DNA of 64,000 bases from Enterococcus sp. 9E7_DIV0242 (GCF_002140975.2 NZ_CP147247.1:744001-808000), one strand, 5' to 3'. Shown: positions 28,213 to 37,305, numbered from the stretch's first letter. Numbers and translations: made by a program. The notes: a model not told the origin generated them from the sequence alone.

Positions 28213-29229
28213 CTACTCCATTTCATCCGCTACAGCACGAATCTTCGCATAAAGCTCGCTGTAATTCTCGTCATTCTTGAACTGATCATGCAACGGCTGA
28301 ACCGCTTCTTGGAAAGGTGTGCTGTCAACATCGTTGTAGACAACGCCGTATTCTTTTTCCGCAATCGCCTTTTCTTCTTCGACCGCTTTTTTGAACACTT
28401 CCTTTTCAAATTCTGTCGATTCTTTCGCCGCATCAACGATTGCTTCATATTGTTCATCTGAAAGGCGTTCTTTCACACTATCATTCATGATTACAATATC
28501 AGGAACACGTGTATGCTCGTCATAAGAGTAATATTTCGCCACGCCACCATGACCAGCTGTGTGCAGTACAAATTCATTGTTTTCTGCTCCATTGATTAGA
28601 TTAGACTGTAACGAGGTGTATACCTCAGAGCTTCCCATAGGAACAGGTGAGCCGCCTAACAATTCAACCATCTTGATTGCGGTTTCACTTTGCATAACAC
28701 GAATTTTTTTCCCTTTTAAATCAGCTGGGCTATTGACTGGCCCCTCTGTCATGTAAAAGCTTCGCTGACCTGAATCATAGTAAGTCAATCCAACGAACCC
28801 TAACTCTTCTGTAGAGTTATAGATGCCATCCATGATCTCTTCATCTTCCATCACTTCAAAAAAGTGTTCTTCATGATCAAAGATATACGGAACTGCGAAA
28901 ATGGAGTAATCTTTTGAGAAGCTTTCCAACGCAGACCCGCTGACTTTTGTAAAATCAATCCCACCAGTCTGAGTCAACTCAATCAATTCTGTTTCTCCAC
29001 CAAGCTGTCCATCCGGGAAATATTCAATGGTTACTTTTCCATCTGTTTTTTCTTCAACTAACCTGCCAAATTCATTCATCGAATCAATAACAGGCTGACT
29101 ATTGCTGGCATATGCATAGCGTAAGATGATTTTTCCGTCTGAAGCTGCATCTGAACTACTGCAACCACTTAACAAGGCCAATCCAGCTGCTGAAAGCATT
29201 AATCCAGAAATAACATGTCTTTTCTTCAT
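28213..29229 (-). CDS. dctP: TRAP transporter solute-binding lipoprotein DctP
   Basis: 338 residues. A lipoprotein signal peptide ends in LALLSGC with Cys about residue 23, so the protein is anchored outside the membrane. The mature part is a DctP/SiaP-type binding fold with FPDGQLGGETELIE and KGKKIRVMQSETAIKMVELLGG cut as KGKKIRVMQSE. The conserved Arg of the RVM motif normally binds the ligand carboxylate, which fits a uronate. The ATG at 29229 has AGGAGG upstream; the longer frame to 29259 does not. First gene of the dctP-dctQ-dctM-isomerase cluster. Confidence 0.93.
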   Translation of the reverse strand: MKKRHVISGLMLSAAGLALLSGCSSSDAASDGKIILRYAYASNSQPVIDSMNEFGRLVEEKTDGKVTIEYFPDGQLGGETELIELTQTGGIDFTKVSGSALESFSKDYSIFAVPYIFDHEEHFFEVMEDEEIMDGIYNSTEELGFVGLTYYDSGQRSFYMTEGPVNSPADLKGKKIRVMQSETAIKMVELLGGSPVPMGSSEVYTSLQSNLINGAENNEFVLHTAGHGGVAKYYSYDEHTRVPDIVIMNDSVKERLSDEQYEAIVDAAKESTEFEKEVFKKAVEEEKAIAEKEYGVVYNDVDSTPFQEAVQPLHDQFKNDENYSELYAKIRAVADEME

Positions 29230-29334
29230 TCTTTTTCCTCCTGGTTTTTCTATTTGCATAATTGCTTCATTTTCTTCTTGAAATGTTGCTTACAACTAAC
29301 ACCCCATGACGTCATTTCAATAACGGTCAGGTCT

Positions 29335-29365
29335 ATCAGCTATGACACAACAGGTCACAGCTGAT
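29335..29365. repeat. Inverted repeat between GH105 and dctP
   Basis: ATCAGCT-a-TGAC pairs with GTCA-c-AGCTGAT around a 7-base loop. No T-run follows on either strand. It may be an operator or an RNA stem between GH105 and the TRAP genes. Confidence 0.4.
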
Positions 29366-29396
29366 GAAAACCGTACCCTATTTCTATTTGATTGTT

Positions 29397-30503
29397 TTAG
29401 CAATAAGAAACAAGTAATTCTGTCAGGCATAGAATGGTTAATGATTGTCCATAAGGCATTGCTGTCATGCCAATATTTTTGTAGAAGTCTAAATCATCAC
29501 CCATCCCTGTTCCGATAGAGACATGCTGCACTTCCCCTTTGTCATCGATTTCTTCCAAAAGTCCAGCCATTGCTTTGTAAGCAACCTCTTCGTACTCACT
29601 GCTGATATATTTTTTGTGAACAGCTTTCAAGATACCGTAAGCAAACCCAGCTGTTGCAGAAGATTCCAGATAAGAGCTTGGATCATTCAATAATGTATGC
29701 CACAAGCCTGATTCATGTTGATATTTCGCTAGAGAAGCAACTTGAGCGTTCAATGTATTGATCAAGAAATCTCTCAGTCCGTCTCCTTTAGGAAGCTCAA
29801 GGATTTCAATGATTTCAGGAATAGCAATCGTAATCCAACAATTTCCTCTAGCCCATAACGCTTCCGCGTAGTTATGATTGCCTTCAAACGTCCAACCGTG
29901 ATACCACAAGCCCGTCTTCTTATCCATCAAGTATTTGATATGAATCAGGAATTGATGTCTTGCTTCTTCCAGATATTCCGGACGATTTAGTAATTTACCG
30001 ATTTTAGCCAAAGGTAAAACGGTCATCATCAATGTATCATCCCAAAGTTGATTTGTATTTGGCGGACCATAGGTAGCATGTTGTAAGCCATTCTCATTTG
30101 TTCTAGGCATATCATGCATTACCCATTCTGCCCATTGTTCTAGGTACGGTACATATTTTGAGTCCTTTGTATCTTCATAGAGATACGCCATTGTCAATAA
30201 CGGAGCCATCGTATTGACGTTTTTCGGTGGAGCGCCTTCTTTCATACGGCCGTCAAACCAATCATTGACGACCTTCAATGCTTTTTCATTTTTTGTGATT
30301 CGATAATTTTTGTACATACCATATAAACCAACACCCTGTGGCCAGTTCCAAATTGTCCAGCTTTTATCGTCAACCTTCAACCCATCGAAGTCCAAGAGAA
30401 ATTCTCCGCTGTTATCTTTGATCGTTGTCAGATTGTTGATCATCAAATCTATTTTCTCTTCTACTGTTTCTTTCGGCACGAATAATTCTTGTTTAATAAT
30501 CAT
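29397..30503 (-). CDS. GH105/GH88-type unsaturated glucuronyl/rhamnogalacturonyl hydrolase
   Basis: 368-residue (alpha/alpha)6-barrel protein of the YteR/YesR family, without a signal peptide, so it acts in the cytosol on imported oligosaccharides. QLWDDTLMM contains the catalytic Asp, and GNHNYAEALWARGNCW, YLESSATAGFAYGILK and MPYGQSLTI are further family blocks. It hydrates the vinyl ether of a 4,5-unsaturated uronic acid, freeing a 4-deoxy-5-keto uronate that feeds KduI. AGGAG sits 12 bases before the ATG at 30503; the in-frame TTG at 30515 is too close. The promoter at 30528-30555 carries a cre box. Confidence 0.88.
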   Translation of the reverse strand: MIIKQELFVPKETVEEKIDLMINNLTTIKDNSGEFLLDFDGLKVDDKSWTIWNWPQGVGLYGMYKNYRITKNEKALKVVNDWFDGRMKEGAPPKNVNTMAPLLTMAYLYEDTKDSKYVPYLEQWAEWVMHDMPRTNENGLQHATYGPPNTNQLWDDTLMMTVLPLAKIGKLLNRPEYLEEARHQFLIHIKYLMDKKTGLWYHGWTFEGNHNYAEALWARGNCWITIAIPEIIEILELPKGDGLRDFLINTLNAQVASLAKYQHESGLWHTLLNDPSSYLESSATAGFAYGILKAVHKKYISSEYEEVAYKAMAGLLEEIDDKGEVQHVSIGTGMGDDLDFYKNIGMTAMPYGQSLTILCLTELLVSYC

Positions 30504-30527
30504 TTTGTCATTCAATCTCCTTTAGCA

Positions 30528-30566
30528 TTTATACTATTCTCGAGTTTTATTTCAAAGCGCTTTCAA
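30528..30566 (-). promoter_or_regulatory. GH105 promoter with overlapping cre site
   Basis: On the minus strand: -35 TTGAAA (30555-30550), 16-base spacer, -10 TATAAA (30533-30528). The cre-like TTGAAAGCGCTTTGAA (30566-30551) with a palindromic core AAAGCGCTTT covers the -35, so CcpA binding would block the promoter. Confidence 0.65.
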
Positions 30567-30719
30567 TCTTTTATCATGTTCTTAGTTTAACAATATATCA
30601 AAAATGAATATATAGTAAAAATTGCCTAATTACTGTCAAAAATTGCACATAAAGCCTTTTCATTCTATTTTTGGTGTATTATAGTTAGCATAGAAATGAT
30701 TATTTAGGAGGATATTTTG

Positions 30720-31616
30720 ATGAAAGAGTCAACATTGCTCAACACTTCACTAGTGAACACCATGCTATCTAATGACTATGAACTCTTCCATGTAAAGGAT
30801 TTCGTGATTCAAGAGAAAACGCTTTATCACTACCATGACTTCTATGAGATACATTGCACATTATCAGGAACAGCAGAATTCTATTTAGATGGAAAACAGT
30901 ATCTTTTGAAGCCTGGTTCTGTTATTTTTATCCATAATTTAGACTTACATCGCATTGTCAAACAGGACTCAGAAATTTTTGAACGTGTCTACATGTTCAT
31001 CACACCAAGCTTCTTACGAAACCGATCGAGTAAATATACAAATTTAGAGCGCTGCTTCCACCCTACCGGTACGACAAAAAGCAAAATCATCCAGACAGAT
31101 CCAGAACGGCTAAGATACTATCTTTCATTGATTGAGGCACCGGCTGATAAAAAAATTTACGGAATGGATTTAATGTATGAGCAGCAGTTCATCAATTTCT
31201 TAATTTATTTGAATAAGCTAGTGATGAGTGAGGAGAAAGAGGTACAACCGAAAGAAATTATGGAAAACAGCTTGATTGAAGAGTTGATGGTTTACGTTTC
31301 AGAAAACTTAGAGGCCTCGTTGACCCTTGAGGATGTCGCGAAAAAATTCTTTGTCAGCAAATACTATATTGCCCGGACGTTCAAAAGTACGACCGGTTTT
31401 ACGTTTCACAGCTATGTCTTGAAAAAGAGATTGCTGTATGCAAAACAACTGTTAGTGACCTATAAAAATTCAAATGAAATCTATTTACAATGCGGCTTCA
31501 AGTCCTATCCTCATTTTCTCAAATGCTTTAAAAAGGAGTTCGGACTGACACCAAAAGAATATTTGAAAAAGCATCAGAATCAGGAAATCATCTTTTTCGA
31601 CCACCATCAATCCTAA
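30720..31616 (+). CDS. AraC-family regulator of the uronide genes
   Basis: 298 residues. The N-terminal cupin domain includes KTLYHYHDFYEIHCTLSGTA (shown in part) and GSVIFIHNLDLHRI. The C-terminal 100 residues form the double helix-turn-helix: SLTLEDVAKKFFVSKYYIAR (first) and NSNEIYLQCGFKSYPHFLKC (second). It is divergent from GH105, 216 bases apart, and therefore its likely controller. AGGAGG is 8 bases before the ATG at 30720; the preceding in-frame TTG is less likely. Ligand unknown. Confidence 0.87.
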   Translation: MKESTLLNTSLVNTMLSNDYELFHVKDFVIQEKTLYHYHDFYEIHCTLSGTAEFYLDGKQYLLKPGSVIFIHNLDLHRIVKQDSEIFERVYMFITPSFLRNRSSKYTNLERCFHPTGTTKSKIIQTDPERLRYYLSLIEAPADKKIYGMDLMYEQQFINFLIYLNKLVMSEEKEVQPKEIMENSLIEELMVYVSENLEASLTLEDVAKKFFVSKYYIARTFKSTTGFTFHSYVLKKRLLYAKQLLVTYKNSNEIYLQCGFKSYPHFLKCFKKEFGLTPKEYLKKHQNQEIIFFDHHQS

Positions 31617-31738
31617 ACAAGATTACAGTTCATGAGCTGGAATAAATAGCAGATCTAGATACATCAACCGGCTTCTTGAATCTATTAGCTGGTTGGTGTA
31701 TATTTCTGCACATATTCTTTCTTCTCTTATCGCCTAAA

Positions 31739-31783
31739 CAAAAAAGCGGGTTCTACTTCACTCACGCATGTGAAGCAGAACCC
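31739..31783 (-). terminator. Terminator of the kdgA-kdgK-kduI-kduD operon
   Basis: Stem GGGTTCTGCTTCAC/GTGAAGTAGAACCC (31783-31770 with 31761-31748, one mismatch) followed on the minus strand by GC and a run of T (31745-31739). Confidence 0.85.
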
Positions 31784-31843
31784 TTTATATTATACTTAGG
31801 AATTTTTTATATACAGTTATTTACTTAGGAGGCCTTTAAAGAC

Positions 31844-32647
31844 TTAAGGTTGTTTTCCGATGTATGCTAGGATTCCTCCATCAACATACAAGATGTGTCC
31901 ATTCACGAAATCTGAAGCTTTTGAAGCTAAGAAGACTGCTGGTCCAGCTAAATCATCCGGTGTACCCCAACGAGCTGCCGGCGTACGTCCAACGATAAAC
32001 TGATCGAATGGGTGACGAGAACCGTCTGCCTGTTCTTCACGCAATGGAGCCGTTTGTGGTGTTGCAATATAACCAGGGCCAATGCCGTTACATTGGATGT
32101 TGTACTCGCCATATTCAGAAGCAATGTTCTTCGTCAACATTTTCAGTCCGCCTTTAGCAGCTGCATAAGCACTGACTGTTTCGCGACCAAGTTCACTCAT
32201 CATTGAACAAATATTAATGATTTTCCCACTGTTTTGTTCCATCATACCAGGGAGAACAGCTTTAGCCATAATGAATGGACCATTCAAGTCGATATCGATG
32301 ACTTGACGGAAATCGGCTGCAGCCATTTCATGCATTGGTGTACGCTTGATGATGCCCGCATTGTTCACAAGAATATCGATTACGCCAACCTCTTCTTTGA
32401 TTTGTTTCACCATTGCTTGTACTTGCTCTTCATTGGTTACGTCACAAACATAACCTTTTGCATCAATACCAGCCTTTTTATAGTTCTCAACGCCATCATT
32501 CACTGATTGTTGATCAATGTTATTGAAGACGATTGTAGCACCTGCCGCTGCCAATGAGCTGGCAATTTCAAATCCAATTCCATATACTGCTCCAGTAACC
32601 AGAGCAATTTTTCCGTCTAAGCGGAAGTTATCCATAGTAAAATCCAT
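31844..32647 (-). CDS. kduD: 2-dehydro-3-deoxy-D-gluconate 5-dehydrogenase
   Basis: 267-residue classical short-chain dehydrogenase. TGAVYGIG is the NAD(P) loop, NNAGI follows, the catalytic Ser lies in NICSMMSE and YAAAKGG gives Tyr and Lys. It reduces 3-deoxy-D-glycero-2,5-hexodiulosonate to 2-keto-3-deoxygluconate, based on its position beside kduI and kdgK. GAGGAG lies upstream of the ATG. It could also be called a gluconate 5-dehydrogenase homolog, but context favours KduD. Confidence 0.9.
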   Translation of the reverse strand: MDFTMDNFRLDGKIALVTGAVYGIGFEIASSLAAAGATIVFNNIDQQSVNDGVENYKKAGIDAKGYVCDVTNEEQVQAMVKQIKEEVGVIDILVNNAGIIKRTPMHEMAAADFRQVIDIDLNGPFIMAKAVLPGMMEQNSGKIINICSMMSELGRETVSAYAAAKGGLKMLTKNIASEYGEYNIQCNGIGPGYIATPQTAPLREEQADGSRHPFDQFIVGRTPAARWGTPDDLAGPAVFLASKASDFVNGHILYVDGGILAYIGKQP

Positions 32648-32792
32648 GAGTTCATTCTCCTCTTCATTTTTATTTGTCTAACATCATGAACTAGCTCCTC
32701 TCAGCAATAAGTTGAAATTGTCTCATGGTAAAGGACACCATGTGGCAATTCCCCCTTATTGTTTGGGAGCTGTCGAGTTCATTCAGCTTTTC

Positions 32793-33632
32793 TTATTTCA
32801 ATTGATCCATTGGTACCATATCCATATCTGTATAGGTGATGTTTTCGCCACACATTGCCCAGATAAACGAGTAATTACTTGTTCCAACACCTGAGTGAAT
32901 AGACCAGCTTGGTGAAATTGCTGCTTGTTCATTGCCCAATACCAAGTGTTTTGTTTCGTCTGGTTTACCCATCATATGGAATACGCGAGTATCTTGTTCC
33001 ATGTCAAAGTATACATATGCTTCCATACGACGTTCATGCGTGTGGCAAGGCATTGTATTCCATGAGCTGCCTGGTTCTAAGATTGTGTAGCCCATTTGTA
33101 GTTGACAGCTTTCACACACATTTGGGTGAATGTATTGATAAATTTTACGCTCATTCAATGTCAGGGGCTCACCAGTTTCCATTGGCTTAATATCATCGAT
33201 ACTGATTTTCACATTTGGGTATTTGTGATGCGCCGGCGCAGAGCTGATGTAAAATTTTGCAGGGTTCTCAGGATTTTCGGAAGAGAAAACAACATGACGT
33301 GTTTCTTTACCGATATAATATCCGTCTTGTTTTTTCATTGCTTCTTTTTGTCCATCGATTTCGATGAAGCCTGGTCCACCAATGTTGATTACACCCAACT
33401 CGCGACGCTCTAAGAAATAATCTACACCTAATTCTTTATCTAATACAATTTCTAACGCTTCCTTTGCAGGAGTTACGCCACCGAAGATCATACGGTCATT
33501 GTGTGTATACGTTAAAGTAATCGTACCCGGTACAAAAACCTTCTCTACTAAAAATTCGTCTCTCAGCTGCTCTGTTGAATAGTGACGGATATCCTCCGGA
33601 CTGTGTGTGTAACGTGTTTCCATGTTTTGCAT
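32793..33632 (-). CDS. kduI: 5-dehydro-4-deoxy-D-glucuronate isomerase
   Basis: 279-residue bicupin that isomerises the 5-keto-4-deoxyuronate released by GH105. NTMPCHTHERRMEAYVYFDM holds the zinc histidines and glutamate. NIGGPGFIEIDGQ and the C-terminal SWSIHSGVGTSNYSFIWAMCGEN (here SWSIHSGVGTSNY) are family blocks; length matches E. coli KduI (278). The ATG at 33632 follows GAGGAG, while the longer frame to 33686 has no support. Located between kdgK and kduD in one operon. Confidence 0.95.
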   Translation of the reverse strand: MQNMETRYTHSPEDIRHYSTEQLRDEFLVEKVFVPGTITLTYTHNDRMIFGGVTPAKEALEIVLDKELGVDYFLERRELGVINIGGPGFIEIDGQKEAMKKQDGYYIGKETRHVVFSSENPENPAKFYISSAPAHHKYPNVKISIDDIKPMETGEPLTLNERKIYQYIHPNVCESCQLQMGYTILEPGSSWNTMPCHTHERRMEAYVYFDMEQDTRVFHMMGKPDETKHLVLGNEQAAISPSWSIHSGVGTSNYSFIWAMCGENITYTDMDMVPMDQLK

Positions 33633-33714
33633 AGTAATGGTGCTCCTCTCTATTTTTGACATGATCGAAACAATTGTTTCAACCACCTAACTCTATTTTT
33701 TGATAATGACTAGA

Positions 33715-34725
33715 TCAACGAATGATCTTTCCTGAACCCATAGCCAAAAAGCTTTCAACTTCCTGTTGACTAAATTGATTGCAATCGCCATGCACTGTAT
33801 GCTTCAGGGCAGAGGCCGCTGTTGCAAAGTCAATTACTTTCTGATAGTCTTCCTTATTCAACAGACCGTGCAGAACGCCCCCTGCAAAAGCATCTCCACC
33901 GCCAACACGATCAACGATTGGATCGATCAAATGGCATTGGGATTCATAATAATTGCCTTCCGCCCAAAGTGTACCGATCAAATCATTGGCACTGGCAGAA
34001 TGAACCTTACGTTTGGTTGAATAAAAAACAGAAATGTTTGGGTATTTCTTTTGCATTTCTTGGTAGTAATAGGTTGTTTCCTCATCTTCAGAAGTTCCGT
34101 TATACGCCGGAACTTCGAGAAAATGCTGTGCATCCAGTTTTCCAGCTGAACAATAGTCTACAAATGGTAAGATAGCACGAATCGTTTCTCCCGCTTCCTT
34201 TTGGCTCCATAGCTTTCCACGATAATTGACATCAAAACTAATTAGACAGCCAGCTTGCTTCGCTGTTTTGATCAATTCAAGGGTCAGCTTTTTCCACGCT
34301 TCAGACAACGCAGGCGTAATACCTGAAATATGGAAAATATCACATCCTGCAAACATTTGTGTCAGATCCCATTCAGCTGTTTCCATCACGGCAAAGCTTG
34401 AGCCGGCCCGATCATAAATAACACTTGCTGCACGTTCGCCAATTCCCGCTTCAAGGTAATAAGACCCCAGACGAGGTCCACCTTTTAGCAAATAGCTTGT
34501 ATCGACACCGTAACGATTGAGATGCTTCTTCACCGCTTCACCCAATGCGTTATCCGGAACTTTACTGGCAAATGCTACTTGATGACCATAGTTTGATAGG
34601 GAAACAGCGACATTTGCTTCGCCACCACCATAATGAGCTGTGAATGTTTCAGTTTGTGCGATACGTGTGCCACATTCAGTAGAAAAGCGCAGCATGATTT
34701 CTCCTAAAGTTACTACTTTCCCCAT
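33715..34725 (-). CDS. kdgK: 2-keto-3-deoxygluconate kinase
   Basis: 336-residue PfkB/ribokinase-family enzyme phosphorylating 2-keto-3-deoxygluconate. FTAHYGGGEANVAVSLSNYG is the substrate-binding N-terminal segment, and VDRVGGGDAFAGGVLHGLL the C-terminal signature with the catalytic Asp. The anion-hole motif reads GGGD instead of the more common GAGD. Its stop-to-start distance to the upstream aldolase is two bases, so the genes form one operon. Confidence 0.94.
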   Translation of the reverse strand: MGKVVTLGEIMLRFSTECGTRIAQTETFTAHYGGGEANVAVSLSNYGHQVAFASKVPDNALGEAVKKHLNRYGVDTSYLLKGGPRLGSYYLEAGIGERAASVIYDRAGSSFAVMETAEWDLTQMFAGCDIFHISGITPALSEAWKKLTLELIKTAKQAGCLISFDVNYRGKLWSQKEAGETIRAILPFVDYCSAGKLDAQHFLEVPAYNGTSEDEETTYYYQEMQKKYPNISVFYSTKRKVHSASANDLIGTLWAEGNYYESQCHLIDPIVDRVGGGDAFAGGVLHGLLNKEDYQKVIDFATAASALKHTVHGDCNQFSQQEVESFLAMGSGKIIR

Positions 34726-34727
34726 GG

Positions 34728-35375
34728 CTATGCTCCTTTTATTTCATGGAACTTCGCCATATATTGCGCAGCCACCTCTGTTACTTTATCGAAATCACCG
34801 ACAGCAGCCGGTGCCAATAAATTACCACCTACACCTACTGTAATGACACCCGCTTTGAACCATTCGTCCATATTATCCAAGCTCACGCCACCTGTTGGCA
34901 TGATATTCAAATGAGGCATTGGTGCTTTGAAAGCAGAAATGATGCTTGGACCATAGGCGCTTCCCGGGAATAACTTGATAATGTCTACTCCGCTCTTCAA
35001 TGCTTCCTTCATTTCAGTGATCGTCATACATCCAGGCAGATAAGGAATCTGATACAAATTACAAATTTCTGCTGTTTCACGATCGAAGGTTGGACTCACA
35101 ATATAATCTGCTCCAGCCATGATAGCCAAACGTGCAGTCACTGCATCTAAAACCGTACCGGCACCGATAACAACTTCCGGTTGGTCTTTGTAGAACTCTG
35201 CCAGCTCTCTGATTACTTCATCAGCCCGAGGCACTGTGAATGTCAGCTCCAATCCATGCATGCCGCCTTTTACGATTGCATGACTTGCTTTGATTGCCTC
35301 TTCTTTGTCTTTCCCACGAACAACAGCAATAACACCAGCTGTTTCCAATCGTTGAAGAATATTTACTTTTTTCAA
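34728..35375 (-). CDS. kdgA: KDPG aldolase (2-dehydro-3-deoxy-phosphogluconate aldolase)
   Basis: 215-residue class I aldolase cleaving KDPG to pyruvate and glyceraldehyde-3-phosphate. VIAVVRGKDKEEAI carries the catalytic Glu/Arg region, GAGTVLDAVTARLAI follows, and GVDIIKLFPGSAYGP holds the Schiff-base lysine. I start it with TTG at 35375, so the protein begins MKKVNILQRLE like its homologs. Two in-frame GTG codons further out (35384, 35381) are closer to the AAGAG and less likely. First gene of the operon. Confidence 0.93.
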   Translation of the reverse strand: MKKVNILQRLETAGVIAVVRGKDKEEAIKASHAIVKGGMHGLELTFTVPRADEVIRELAEFYKDQPEVVIGAGTVLDAVTARLAIMAGADYIVSPTFDRETAEICNLYQIPYLPGCMTITEMKEALKSGVDIIKLFPGSAYGPSIISAFKAPMPHLNIMPTGGVSLDNMDEWFKAGVITVGVGGNLLAPAAVGDFDKVTEVAAQYMAKFHEIKGA

Positions 35376-35397
35376 GCACACCACTCTTTTCTTATTT

Positions 35398-35470
35398 GGA
35401 AATTTTATTTTATTATTAGGAAATTTATACTTTCATTATACATAGAAAATAAGAAATTGCAAACGTTTTT
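35398..35470 (-). promoter_or_regulatory. kdgA operon promoter, cre box and candidate KdgR operator
   Basis: On the minus strand: -35 TTGCAA (35462-35457), 16-base spacer, -10 TATAAT (35440-35435). A cre-like sequence (plus strand TTGCAAACGTTTTTT, about 35457-35470) overlaps the -35. Downstream of the -10, GGAAATTT occurs twice (plus strand, 35398-35405 and 35419-35426), 21 bases apart, that is two helix turns. This is a candidate site for the IclR-type regulator encoded next door. Confidence 0.6.
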
Positions 35471-35645
35471 TAGGAAGATTTTACTCAAAAACAACAAAAA
35501 AAGAGCAGATTATTTCCTCTATGGTATTTCTCCTGAAAAGTGAGCAAAGGAATGATTCAAAAGAAAGAAACATTATTGGATTGTTAATGTCCGAGTTCAC
35601 GCGTTTTTTCGCGCGAATGTATAGTATTTCGCCGCTCTTACTCAC

Positions 35646-35683
35646 AAAAAAAACGGAAAAACAGTTGGTTCCTGTTTTCCCGT
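35646..35683 (-). terminator. kdgR terminator
   Basis: Stem ACGGGAAAACAG/CTGTTTTTCCGT (35683-35672 with 35664-35653) followed on the minus strand by seven T (35652-35646). Confidence 0.85.
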
Positions 35684-35693
35684 TTTATTCGTT

Positions 35694-36455
35694 TCACTTG
35701 TTTGTTAGCACCTGTTCAAGCTCTTTTTTAGTTTTTAATACTGCTTGAATAATCAGTTCTTTATTCTTTTCATTCAACCGATATTTAGGCATACTGACAC
35801 TAAATGCACCAATGATTTGATCCTCTTTTTCAATAGAGGCCCCGATACAAAAGATGTCCATTTCCATTTCTTCATCATCAAACGCTACATCCGTTTTTTG
35901 GATTTCCTCTAGTTCTTTGGCCAGTCTAAGCGGATTCGTAATTGTATTTTCCGTATACGGTGTCAACACATGGCTGTCCAAATAAGCTTCAAACTCAGGC
36001 TGAGCAAACTTCGCCAACACTGCTTTTCCCATTGCCGAACTATACAACGGGCGAGTAATCCCCACCTTCGAAGACATCCGAATCGTCTGATGCTTTGGCT
36101 CAAGCTTATTGATATACAATATTTCATTATCATTCAAGATACCGAGATGAATCGTTTCATCGATCGTCTGTTGCAGGCTCTCTAAATAAGGATAAGTGAT
36201 CTCAGCCAAATCAAGCTGTTCCAATCGTTGGTTTGCATAGCGAATCAATTTCGAACCTAGGCGATAGCTTTTGTCCTCATTTTTTTGAACATAACCGATC
36301 AGCACAAGCGTATCAAGAATCTTGATGGTTGTTGATGCCGTCATTTCGGTACTATTCGCGATTTCTTGTAGAGAATGATTGGGATGCTCTGATAAATGAT
36401 CCATAATTTTTGCTGCTTTGATCAGCACAGTACCATAAGGTTTCGCTTCTGCCAT
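35694..36455 (-). CDS. kdgR: IclR-family regulator, probable KdgR
   Basis: 253 residues. The N-terminal winged helix (SLQEIANSTEMTASTTIKIL) is followed by the IclR effector domain with LYSSAMGKAVLA and FCIGASIEKEDQIIGAFSVS. KdgR proteins of this family repress uronate catabolism and respond to 2-keto-3-deoxygluconate. The assignment rests on its place directly upstream of kdgA-kdgK-kduI-kduD. The ATG at 36455 has AAAGGA at proper spacing; the one at 36464 does not. Confidence 0.83.
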   Translation of the reverse strand: MAEAKPYGTVLIKAAKIMDHLSEHPNHSLQEIANSTEMTASTTIKILDTLVLIGYVQKNEDKSYRLGSKLIRYANQRLEQLDLAEITYPYLESLQQTIDETIHLGILNDNEILYINKLEPKHQTIRMSSKVGITRPLYSSAMGKAVLAKFAQPEFEAYLDSHVLTPYTENTITNPLRLAKELEEIQKTDVAFDDEEMEMDIFCIGASIEKEDQIIGAFSVSMPKYRLNEKNKELIIQAVLKTKKELEQVLTNK

Positions 36456-36623
36456 CTCCCTCATCCTTTCTATATAAGAAATTATATAATATAAATAAGA
36501 AAAATCAACTGTTAATTCTTAATTTTTAGTGGATACATCCATTTTTCACGATTTCTCGTTACTTTTAAGAAGAAATATATTCCTTTGTTGAAACTATCCA
36601 TACATCAACTGATGTAAAAACAG

Positions 36624-36654
36624 AAAAAAGCTGAGACAACCTGTGTCCCAGCTT
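36624..36654 (-). terminator. rpoE terminator
   Basis: Stem AAGCTGGGACA/TGTCTCAGCTT (36654-36644 with 36638-36628), then a T-run on the minus strand. Confidence 0.85.
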
Positions 36655-36684
36655 CACTATTCTGCCTACACTTGCTAACGCTGA

Positions 36685-37305
36685 CTATTCTTCTTCAGAC
36701 TTGTACTCTTCTTCTTCCTCGTCCTCATCATCAAAATCACTGTCAACATCTTCATCGTCGATGATTGTCAATTCTTCCAATTCATCGTCTTCTTCATCTT
36801 CATCTGCACCGATTTCCTGCAGATCACTGTTATATGCTTTGATTTCTTCATCTTCGTCTTCTTCGTCATCATATAGATCTTCATCATCGTCAGCAGTCAA
36901 TTCTGCATCTTCCGGATCATCATCATTGTAATCAATGACATCCTCATCATTTGTACTCATGATGAACGCATTGACTTTTTTACGTTTTCTACGACGTGGT
37001 GTTTCATCTTCGTCTTCATCAAGGCCATGTGTTACTTCTTCATCGATTGAATCGATTGGATACCATGAACGGAGGCCCCACTGATTGTCCCCTAAAGAGA
37101 TGAAACTTCCATCAATATTCAGGTCAGTATAAAATTGCGCTAAAGAATCGCGGATGTTGCCATCAGACGTTCCAAGATAGTTTTGGATTTCATTTACCAA
37201 GTCTGAGAAATCCATGACATCTCCCTTTTGCTCTAAAATTGCATGGGCAACTTCAATCATGGATAATTCGCTCTTGTTCAATCCTTCAAATACATTAATT
37301 TCCAA
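36685..37305 (-). CDS. rpoE: RNA polymerase delta subunit
   Basis: About 206 residues. The N-terminal 90 form the HARE-HTH globular domain ([37 protein letters not shown]). The rest, from about residue 95, is a disordered tail almost entirely Asp/Glu, which lets delta displace nucleic acids and speed polymerase recycling in Firmicutes. The TTG at 37305 is 10 bases after AAAGGA and gives MEINVFEG; the GTG at 37314 is too close. A near-consensus promoter lies just upstream. Confidence 0.94.
   Translation of the reverse strand: MEINVFEGLNKSELSMIEVAHAILEQKGDVMDFSDLVNEIQNYLGTSDGNIRDSLAQFYTDLNIDGSFISLGDNQWGLRSWYPIDSIDEEVTHGLDEDEDETPRRRKRKKVNAFIMSTNDEDVIDYNDDDPEDAELTADDDEDLYDDEEDEDEEIKAYNSDLQEIGADEDEEDDELEELTIIDDEDVDSDFDDEDEEEEEYKSEEE

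Noticed and set aside
36701..36931. Rightward poly-serine frame
   Set aside because: Opposite strand of the Asp/Glu codon run in the rpoE tail; low-complexity artefact.
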